DNA of 64,000 nt. It comes from Balanoglossus misakiensis (Eukaryota; Hemichordata). The position numbers were made by a program, and so were the translations under genes. The notes under the pieces were generated by a model that saw only the letters and a program-made list of their open reading frames with translations, was not told where the DNA came from and made no database searches. Position 1 is the first letter of the stretch. Each line of letters starts with the position of its first letter. The stretch lies in NCBI GenBank assembly GCA_040954595.2, contig CM082579.2:7688001-7752000 (forward strand), in the 5' to 3' direction. This document shows, piece by piece, positions 24,978 through 35,800 of this stretch.

Positions 24978-27306
24978 ATGGTGAAGTACCTATTGATCAC
25001 CATTGGTATACTAGTAGTCGGTAGGTACAATCAACCATATTATACTGATGCAAGCTGCAGTTGTTTTTAAAATTATTATATGTTGTAAGATCCGTTATCT
25101 TGGCTGTGTAAACGTTAGCTGTTTCCGCGTTCAGAATTACTCTATGAAATTTGGAACCTTTTCCGCCATTTGCATGGTTTGCGGCGAAATCATCGTTCAC
25201 TCACATTCAGTGATACGTAAAGTCTCTGCCACTGAAAATTTTACAACCCCCGAAAAAACAACAACTTCGTCTAACATGTCTGAAGTAGGTCGTTCCAGAA
25301 ATAAATATTTGTGTACGTTTGACCATTTTGGTACTCGTTACACATGCACGTACTACTTACACGGTAGAAAATAATTCGAATCCCGACTCGGGAGTTTCGT
25401 ATGTCAAACCACCATATCGTTACAACCTCTATCATAAAGAGAATCTTAAAGTATGCATAACTGGGAACAATATATAGGTAGGCGTTTTGAATGTAGACTT
25501 TTACAAATAAATCAACTATAAAATTTAACTAACTTCAAATCTGTATAGTGACGCTGAAAGAACGTAACCATGGTACTGTTAAGGACATAAGCCATTTTTG
25601 GAAGCAAAGTTTTTGGCTTAATAAAAATCTGTAGTATATCTATTGTTGGGTTAAATTGTGGTAGAGGGCGCTATGTGGGAGATCCTTGCTCTACCACCTC
25701 AAGACAAATGGACTTCGGTTAGCAGACGTTCTAAATTTAGACGTTTTGAGAAAACTTAAGAAATAAGTTTGGGTTGACTACCTAGATCAAGATTTAGACA
25801 TGCTGTGACATTTATAGTTGAGAATCCTTTCAGTTCCCAGCGAATTTGTGGCGGCGGAATCCATTCTTGTCAACGAGGGAAGCAGAGCGCAGCTGACTTG
25901 CGTCAAGCAGCCGCCGCTAGAGGGCAGACTGGTGACGGTGAGATGGGGGAAAGATGGCGGCATATTCATCGCTCAGAAGTTTGAATCAGGGGTGGAGCAC
26001 TACGTCGAGGTTGGCAAATATTCCATCGACGACAGCATGAGCCATCTGCTGATATACAATGTCGAGGCCTCAGACGAAGGGGACTACACATGCTCGGCTG
26101 AATTCGACAGCGGTCAAGCGGACGAGAGCGATACAATTACACACCATACCATTACGTTACAAGTTAACACGAGTGAGTACATTGCCAAGTCATGTGATTC
26201 ACACTAGTAATACACTGCACTCTTACCGTATGCAATAATTTATTAAACATGTTTTATTCACTGCCTTTAAACCTTTATTCTCAAAATATAAACGAAAAAA
26301 AATATATTTCTTAAATCCAACACTACTCATCAATAATGCTTATTAAAGCTCCAGTAACTCTAGGCTAAAATTTGGGCATGGGAGAAAAATATCCCAAAAT
26401 AGCTAGAGAATTTATCATGAAATTATAACATAAATCTTGACCTCATCCAATCGTGTAATGACCTTTTATTTCATAAAGGTTCGGAATTCCCTCTCAAGGA
26501 TTTAATGACGACATTGAAACTAACGTAATCTATTCATTTATCGCATATACACCACAGGTAATCCAGTTTCTGGAAACGCAACAAACGGTATGCTATATAT
26601 TTATATTATTGCAATTTACGTTTTACGTCAGAGTGCGTATATAATGATCATGTGAAATACTCGTGAACAGTGATATCTTGGAAAATCCAGAGTTACTGCA
26701 TCAAGATGGATCAAACTTGATGTTACCAACGTATGAATGTACTAAATGCCACTTGACGGTTTCTTTTCAGAAGATGGTAACTTTTTGTCATTCTTATGAT
26801 TTGTTCGTTATTCTTCATGAAAAAAAATCATTTTAGACATGCAACAACTGTCCAGTTCCACCTCAAGACTCTACATTTATATTTTGATCGGCGTTTGCGG
26901 AGCCCTTCTTCTGATTGTCATTGTTCTCTTTTCTTGGTTCTTAATCATTCGCAGAAGGAAGGTATGTAGCTGTGCAAACTTTATCCTATTGTTGATTTAT
27001 TGATATTTGGATAAAAAATGGCGACTGAATTTACATTTGTCAAATCGACGTCTCCAATAAACCAATAGATCAATAAAACCGACCAACCAACCAACCAACC
27101 AACCAGTCAGTCTATCTGTCCCACTTTTCACATTTGTCCCTTTCTCTTTCTCTGCATCTATTACTTCCTCGACGATGAAGATGCGGGCACGTCAGACATC
27201 TCAGAATACCCGCACTACAGGTATATACAAACCTGTGACGCAAAATCGGCGGCAAAACAAACGGAAGAACAGGACAGCAGGCGACCGGAAAGGTTACACA
27301 GTTTAA
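24978..27306 (+). CDS. Small single-Ig-domain type I membrane protein
   Basis: Exons 24978-25020, 25834-26172, 26558-26587, a possible 6-nt microexon 26771-26776, 26837-26961 and 27181-27306 give 222 residues (220 without the microexon). The first exon encodes a short hydrophobic signal (MVKYLLITIGILVV). The Ig domain spans about 19-120, with Cys37, Trp52 and Cys101 in the usual positions and the D-x-G-x-Y-x-C motif (95-101), typical of V/I-set folds. A short stalk leads to a membrane helix (YILIGVCGALLLIVIVLFSW core) and a stop-transfer IIRRRK. The tail is about 40 residues, very basic, with no ITIM or ITAM, and ends in Thr-Val. All introns up to the membrane exon are phase 1. The last exon is the least certain part, since its acceptor (gatgaag) is weak. 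Function unknown; adhesion or immune recognition is plausible. Confidence 0.65.
27082..27104. repeat. (CCAA)n short tandem repeat
   Basis: Five to six CCAA units in the last intron of the Ig gene. Confidence 0.9.
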
Positions 27307-29852
27307 CCCGGGAAAATGCAGGAATTTCAACACATACATGTGGTGCAGAAACGACTAGGATTATAAAACTATATTTTAATACAAAGCCAATACTTTAGCA
27401 GTTCTATTGAGTACATGTATTTTAGAATCACTTGATTTTAATGAGCTCTCGTCTAATCAGAATGCCGGATGGTAGCATGATTTAATATGGTATAGGTGTT
27501 ATCTCTTTAATGTTAACAATAGAATTTGGTTTCATAACCAATAGTTACTACTATTTTCTGGTGACTACCATTTTACAAGCACAATGTATATACATTTGTA
27601 CATTATAAAATCAAAGCTACCAGAGCAGCGCCCCCACCACGTGTAAGGTTCGGATAGCATTGAGACATGTATGATCTGTCAACATTGCCTTCAGTATTGT
27701 TGATATCCTGAATAGTTCGTTGTCAGCATTTTAAAGTTCAACCGGGTTTTGGCAAATAGTATCTGAAATACGTACATACTACCATCAATTGTTACTGTGC
27801 AGAAAGCGCCCCGAATGGGTCGTTTTTTTTTAAACAAACAAATTACTTGCTGTTGCTATGACATCGATATCACAATTGTGGCGATCGCGTTGCCATCAAC
27901 AGTGTGGGAAATGAGAAACCCCTCCCACCACAAAGCTTTGGCGTCATACCAATTAACTGTTTGATTAGTCAGGCCTTCGGCGAAAACAGCGGGGTGGGTA
28001 TGTTAATTTTGAGACATGTGTGTCTATTGAGCGATTGGGAGATATATACATGTACCTGAGTAAAGATTTACAATGCAATCCGTGAAGAGATTAAGTAAGA
28101 CCGAAAATGCACTATTGCGCCTTTCATGAAAACAGGTGGGAATTAATTATCTCTGACAGGCGGTACTAGTTATTTTAGTGATCCAAAAATACATACCTGC
28201 TGTGTTATCATTCTGAGGGTCCAAAAGACGTCGTACTTTGGCAGGGCAGATACAGTACATGCTACAGTTATATACCAATTAAAAAAGATAATCGAATTAT
28301 ACATGGACATTTTGAACTAACACTCGGGTCAATTTACCCTCGTTGATAAGCAATTGGACATCCGCTTACTGGGTAAAAATCGTGACTGTCGGATCGGACA
28401 AGTGCTTGTCCACTTGCCCGACTCTTGTGGACTATAAATTCAAAATTGACATTTCGACGTACTCCAATTCACTGCTCGTCAGTTTATTTCGCCATAGGCT
28501 CCAAGATTAAATCTGTTTATCGAAAACGAACTTTGGTCGTAAAAACAAAACGCACTCTTTGGGACGAAGTTAAAACAGGCACAGTACATATACGCAAGTA
28601 GGACAATATAAACGGCAGCCGGTTGCATACATTTTAGCCCGTGTTTCGTAGTTGTGTCTGCTTACCATGTTTTCTCTTTGTCTTATCATATATTGTAAAT
28701 CCTTCATTTGTTGCAGTAGCGTTCAAACACCGGCATGCTAGTTGAGGGGCCCCTTTTATCAGTGGTATCGGTGTTTTTTGGCATCACTGGATTGAGCTCT
28801 CGTCCAATCAGAATGGGTCGGGGTAGCATGCATGTCATCATATTAATTGCCGTTTTTGGCAGCGCAGGTACATCGCTAGGGCTGTCACTGTCCATACACA
28901 CGGCTCTGTTTTTACTGGTACCAGCGTTTGGGTGTCTGTGCAGAGAAAAAGTGGGACAAACCGTAAGTCTTTGAATTTCTCAAATAACCTCTCCCTGGGC
29001 ATCTTAAATTTAAGTATTCATTTGTTTTAAACTTCCGCATTATACGCCGAAGTCGTGCACTTTTCTAGAATGACTTGCAAACAAGTTCCGGCCGAACTTC
29101 CGTCCCTTCGTGCTGGGATCCGTTGCTAGGTGGTATATGGACTCAAAGGCTGGTAATAACCACGGCGTCGTTTTGAACTTTGCCCACAAAACTATGTCGA
29201 ACATTGCCCACAAAAAGTGTTTTTCGTGTCTGATCACTGTTGGTTGCTAACTGAATATGGCGTTGGCATAAGTTTTGACAAATCTCATAAACACTTGTTT
29301 GGTGTATAAGCGAGCTCTGACTGAGTTAACTTCTGGTTTCGTGGGCGAGATACAAAAGTTGCCAAAACAATTTTCGCGATATCAAAAGTAAAAACTGTTA
29401 CGCGAGGATTAATTTTCGCGTTCTCTTATTTCATTCACTGCATCGTTATCTCCGAATATCGTTTTACGCGATTTTTTTATTTATACGTGTTTTGGGCTCT
29501 CGCATATTTCGCGAAATTTTATTGCTGGCGAAAATACTATATAAGTATTGTGTGTGTTTGCGAATGGGGTGGAGTAGGTGGGGTGCGACGGGCATATGTT
29601 TCGTGACCAACTAGCGCCGCTTGTTATGACAATCTCTCGGTCCAGTTCACTCAAACGAGAAATAAACGAGTATATACGGTATGCACAAATGTGGTGGCGC
29701 CGGGGTCAGTCGTGACAATAGCCACGCAGCACACACACGAAAGCAGCGGCGGCTGCCAAGAAGGAAGTACACGTTGGCTTCCATGTTGCATGCGGTACCA
29801 GCTTGCGAGCGACGGACCTATCCCCGCGTTAGCTTTACCAGATATAATTATC
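27307..29852. other. Intergenic region, Ig gene to SPRY gene
   Basis: No confident gene. A 22-mer, GAGCTCTCGTCYAATCAGAATG, occurs at 27443-27464 and 28794-28815 and is followed in both by ggtagcatg, so a segment was copied. A candidate exon lies at 28717-28962, between a good acceptor (tttgttgcag) and a donor (gtaagt). It opens at ATG 28735 for 76 codons with hydrophobic stretches, but I cannot connect it to other exons. From 29340 to 29530, CGCGA-rich AT sequence recurs, probably an old repeat. Bases 29580-29850 are locally GC-richer and likely contain the promoter of the SPRY gene. Confidence 0.35.
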
Positions 29853-32800
29853 ATGGCGCAGGGAGATTATCGTGTATCTGGAGGTATGTTTTGTTGACGA
29901 AACACCTACATGTATATACGGTAGTGCTAAAATAGATGTTGAACATTGCACCGTTTACCTGTCGCTGAATCACTCTGTTAGTCGATTTGATTAAAACAGT
30001 CCAACTCGAAGCGAACACTCAAACTCTGCACTGTCGTGCACGTTCGAGGACGCAACTACATTCTCAAAATCTGTATTAGCCTGGCCTGCTCGTCGAGGGC
30101 TTATGATAAACATAGTACACGTACTTTGCTTCCTATTACTGTATAGTACAGCGCTTCCTTACTGCAGCATTTGCATATGCACATCCGGGGACTTTATCGT
30201 TCGGACGGCCTGGGGGATCCAAGACCGCTTTCGATTGCTGTCGAATAAATGTTTGTTTTCACGGATTCAACTTCAAGAGATCGGCAATCCAAATGGATAG
30301 TCTTTAATTGCAACATGTGAACATTGTGTTAACAACTCGGTGTGTTAATTAAACCTATTGCTAACCAGCGCGATCAACAGGTTGCTGGAATTTACTTCCG
30401 CATTCGCCGTCGTGTGGTCGCTGAGCGCGGCCTTGAATTGAGGGCGGTGACCAGAAACAGTTCTTTTTGGCCTAATCAGGTCGTTCGCACAAATCTACCA
30501 ATATTCTGTCGAGAAGATTTAGGCCAACATCTTAATTGTTTAATTGTGTGCAGGTCCTAACAACTTGAATGCCTACTTGACACATAATATACACGGGGCT
30601 ATATATTATACATATCTGCCATGAATATCTTTCTGCAAGTGTGATATGCATGTTTGTTCACGTATTGCATATTTCGGATGCCAAATTTTCATGTACCTGA
30701 AATATGGCGCGGTCTCAAACCCGAGTGGCTAATCCTAGCCTGACCTAAATTAAAGCCGTCGTAGTTGTGACGGTGATAAATATAATTCTCTTTTACCATG
30801 GAGACGACTGCAGTGACAATTCGAAAGAAAAACACAGACACAGTACATGTACTCAAATTTGAAAAGACAGTTTGTCACTGGAGACAAAAAAAGTCAGAAA
30901 CCATGCATTAACAGCATGCATCACAGCCCTAGTTACTCTTGTTGAACTTTGGTACTTTCGTCTAACCAAGTAGAGTTATGAATTCTGTGGGTGTAGTTTT
31001 TACATTTTTAATCGGAAAATGTTTCCTACCATTAATTTGTCAGTTTACTTGTCATGTAACTGTTCATAGCCACTTTTTGCGGGGATTTGCCGATCGGGAT
31101 AGCAAGGAAAGAGGACGAAAACTTGTTCGGCGTCGTTCATGAACCCGGATAGATTTTAGCGTATTAAAGCTATATATTTTATTTTGACAGTTATGGTTTT
31201 CAGATATATGCGATCTAAATGCCTTGGTTGATTACAGAATAGTATAGTTACCATGTACAAACACGCCATCTCTCCAAGGCGTACAACAAAGAAATCCATC
31301 GGGAAAGTTAGGCGCGTGTTGAATAACTGAAATATTTCAGTAGGATGCTTATGGGTGCATTGATACGTTCACATTAGACTAGCCCACTAGTCGCTTGGCG
31401 ATTTTTAAATCTCATTACTTTTTGTGTTTTCGGTGTTTTTTTTTGTCTTAATAAATAATTGCAATACTTTTTGCGTGCATGCTTGCCTTGAGCGTGTTTT
31501 TGGTAATGAGGTGAGTTTCGAATTTGGGACTGAGCTTGTGGTTTCGGTGGGCCTACGCGTTCCCTACACATAATGAAGCCCATAGACTTGGAGCAAGTCT
31601 ACGTTCACATTTGAGAGAGAGAGAACAGCAATGGAATTTTGTCTTATTTCCCTCGGCTCTGTCTCTCACCCTAATATTCTGTTGTCCATATTTTAAATAA
31701 CAGGGCTTGCCGATAAAATCTTCGCGGCAGAGTTGCCCCAAACTGCGCCAACGGAAAAATCTGCTCCGAGAAAACGTGGTGAGAAAACGAGCGGAATGGG
31801 TAACGGGCAGGGAATGGTCCGAGACCAACAGCCGACGAAGGTAGACGATTTCTTCCGCGCCAGTTCGGCGCCGCGTACCCGGAGCCTCGCCAGTGCCATC
31901 ATACACGCGATCAGAGACTCCCAAGACGACGATGATGATGGCGACGTCGTGTTCGCCGACGGCCGAACAACACTGAGCCAGCTGGACCACGGCTGGGATC
32001 CCAGCGACTCGTCACCCGGCGTGCGGATCCTGGACGACGGCATCACCGCGGTGCGGGCGCAGGCGGCGGGCACCACCGACGCCTCGCGGGGCAAGAAGGC
32101 CTACCAGTCCGGTTGTCACGTCTTCCGCTTCCACTGGCCCAGAGAAGAGCGGGGCTCGCACGCCACCGTCGGCTGCGGGACCTCTCAGGTGCCGCTCACC
32201 TGCGCAGGGTACTCGGCCCTGGTGGGAAGCACCCCAGACTCGTGGGGCCTGGACATCTCCGAAAATAAACTGCACCATGCGGGTAAAGAATGCGGGGTGT
32301 ACCCTACAGGAAATAACCACTTACCGGACACGTTTTACATGGTTTTAAATCTCGACGCCGGTACGCTTAGGTAAGTTACAGTCTCAAGTTAAAAACCCAC
32401 TAAGTGGCGATCTCTTCAGGAATTTCTGATGTAGTACCGGTTAATGCATGGTTACTGTGTTAATGAGTTTCTATCGGATAGAATGATAGTGGCCATATCA
32501 CTTACAAAATGCACTTACTTTGGAGAACCATTTACGGCCGTAGATCGCAAGTAAACTGGAACTAACTATGTTCAATTGGTTTGAAATGGAGTTGAAATGT
32601 AACTTAAAGACACCACGATCCTCTTTCAATCGTGCGTTCAGTTTCAGATCAACAAACAGCGGAGGGTTGGGGATAGCCTTCAACAATTTGCCGAAAGGCG
32701 ATAAAGCGCTCTGTGTGATGGCCAGTGCAACAGCTGGAGACAGTCACGTCCAGATGAAGTACAGAGGGAGTGAAGGTAAGAGCGTGTTTTAGAATGATAA

Positions 32801-35800
32801 TATGTGCTGTTCCGATTACATGGTTTTCAAAAATAGGGTAGGTAGGCAGGGAATTTTTTTTATTTTGCATTTTTTAATTTCTCTGGCCGCCGTAGTGTAA
32901 AAGAATGACGTCATATATACGTATTGGTTTATCTTTTTCCAGCATATTTATATAAAACAAATATTCACCAATAAAGTCCAATACGTATATCTAACATGGG
33001 AAAAGGGCCTCGGAATTAATTCATTGACGCACTAAGAAAAAGACGTCGAGTAGTCATATAAAACGTGTGATTCCGCCACACAACGGAGATAAATGAAGTC
33101 TTGGTTTCCTTAATATTGGCAGGGACGCATGTTGGGTTGCTCCAGAGACAAGATCCAAGATCGTTTCCAGAACCAGCGGATCCGACGTTTTATACGTTCC
33201 ACTCGAGGTGTGGCGAAAATGCTGAGGTGTTGTTCGGCGGTAAAATGGCCAGGCGTGTTGAGTGAGTTTCAATACTGTGCAACCTTATATACATGTACAC
33301 TCTTCTCGCAAACCCACGAAGCCCTAGTCTCGGTTACATACACATACATGTACGTGGACAACTGTGAAACAAGGTGACATTAATCACATTCCCTTTAATT
33401 TTTCCCCCCTCGGCAGTGCCGACGACAACCTCGACAAGGCAGTTGTGGTCACGTCGCAGCCCCTGGAAGACGGGGAGCTGTTCCAAGTTCGACTGGAGTC
33501 CAAGGCTTCCAAGGGTCACGGCTCCCTCGAAATTGGCGTCACCACCATTCCGGCCAACCAGCTATCCTTCCCGTCCTCCATGACAGACGTGAAGATCGGG
33601 GTCACTTTCATGTGGAGCGGCCAGGTTATTTTCAGGAACGGCAAAGAATTTCTGGATCTTGGTCATGATTACAGTAATATTACGGTTGGTTGCTTACTTG
33701 TGACATTATATCGGTTATTTTACTTAATTTTTCCAACGCCATAACTGTGGCGTGGCCCTGATTTTCCATGGTATATTTTTTGTTAGCTTGCACGGCCGAT
33801 TGTTGCAACTCAACTCATACCCTGTATATGGGCATAACGTGTGACTATACGAACGACATAATTTTTGGTACTGACCGAAATGGTGGAAGGATTTTCTGTG
33901 TAGAGGGTGTGAGTTGCCTGTTACAACAAACAATTTGTACTTTGTCACGCGCTGAAAATGCATGTCAATGAGAATATTCTAACCACGCCTTGGTTTATGA
34001 CAGAGACCCCAATATATATGACAGACACTGGGGTTTTTATGAACTGCCGTCTGTACCGCCTGGTAAATGCAGAAATTGACTCTCCCGAGAACTTTCTACA
34101 TTTTGTCGTCTGTAAACTATCGATCCCAATGAACGGGGACATTTGCAATTCGTTGTCCAGCGTGTATCTATTCTCGGCTTGTCAAATCTTGTCCGTTACT
34201 ATGGCAATTACAAGTGTGAAAACTAGATGACATTCCACGGATGTCTTTTCTATGGCGCGCTTCCCCGATGAAGTTCCCCGGGAAAACAAAGATTTCTTTT
34301 ATGCACGGACCCACGATGCGCAGATACAGAGGAATTATACCTGACACGGATAAACCTTTGTTTCACCTTAGTGGTCGAGCGAACACTTGAGATAACAGTG
34401 CTGCTGTGTGCCGAAGTAAACAGATTACAGAAGACTGCGCTCATGATATTCAAAAACAACATGCAAGTCTGTTAACAATATGACGTGGTGATCTAGGTCG
34501 CATTGGTCATGTGGCTAGCACATTTGAATTTCGTGCGACGATGTAACATCGCTCGATTGATGAACCCGAGCATGTGTGCACGTTTGAGGGCAGAGTCACC
34601 ATGATGTGGATTTGTACATTGATGCAGGCGCGGGGGGGGGGGGGGTGTGATATTTTGGATTCAAAACCAGGTGGACATTCAGCAACGCCAGAACACGTAA
34701 TTTATAATGTGCCAAAACCGACCTTGGCTCTCTACTCGTGATCGTCAACCTTTGATTACTTGCGGTCCGCCTTAGCATAGACAGTAGACTGTCTATGGCC
34801 TTAGGTAAAAGTTGACAATGGTATGTGTGCGCGCGCATTTCTCAATCAGGGTCAGGCGGAGGTATATAGCCCTGTAAAGTTGTAGGTTATGGTAGATATT
34901 TATAGATACGCCCTATATTGAATAACATTACTTTAAAGCTATATATGGAATTAACCTATAATTGTTTGTGTAGGTTGGCGACAGAATTGGTTTGAAGATT
35001 GATGCAGGAAAATTTCGTTTTTATTTCAACGATCGTTGCCTTCCTCAAGAGATCAGTTTATCGGAAGTGCCATCCAGGGTCTATGGTGTTGTAGATATAT
35101 GTGGTCAGGCGGAGAGAATCACTATACTCGGTGAGGACTGGTGTATCCATCGATATGTAAATGTAATTCCCAAGGATTCATCCTTGATCACAAAAAGCAC
35201 AATGAGTTGTTTGGAGAACACAAGACAAGATGCAATACAATTTATAGCAACACAATGTGACGCAATGCGATGCAGTGAAGTTGTATCTTTATTAGCCTAG
35301 GCTATACTACTTCAGAGCAGATTTTTCAGATCTATTTTTCTCTTGAATATAAATACAGTACATTCTGGCCTTTTGGCGATTCTCTTTCTTTCACCATGAT
35401 TACGCTGTTATCACCGACTCCATACTGTAATGAGACGTTCACCATGACAATTTTCTGTAAATTTTCGAGCTATATTAATTCCGCTTGGACCATCTCCGTC
35501 AACAGGGTCGGACCGACCTGTCAGCAGGTTGTCCGTCGCGCCTCGGCGAAAAGAGGTGGTGCACTCTGCAACTCCGCTGTCGATCATGATGGGAATGAGA
35601 TCCACCATCGACGCACTCAGAGACACGGCATTGGACGTTGCCATGGTTGCGCATGAGATCGACATCACCATACTGAAGCCCTACTATGCCAGTGACGGTG
35701 ACGCGGCTCTGCGGACGCAGTACGGCGACCATTTGGCGGATCTCGCCGCCGCCGAAGAATTCGCCAAAGTGCTGAAGCGACTGTCAGAGGGCGCTGCGAC

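Noticed and set aside
25370-25400. tRNA-like ttcgaatcccgactcggg
   Set aside because: No D-arm, anticodon arm or acceptor stem could be paired around it.
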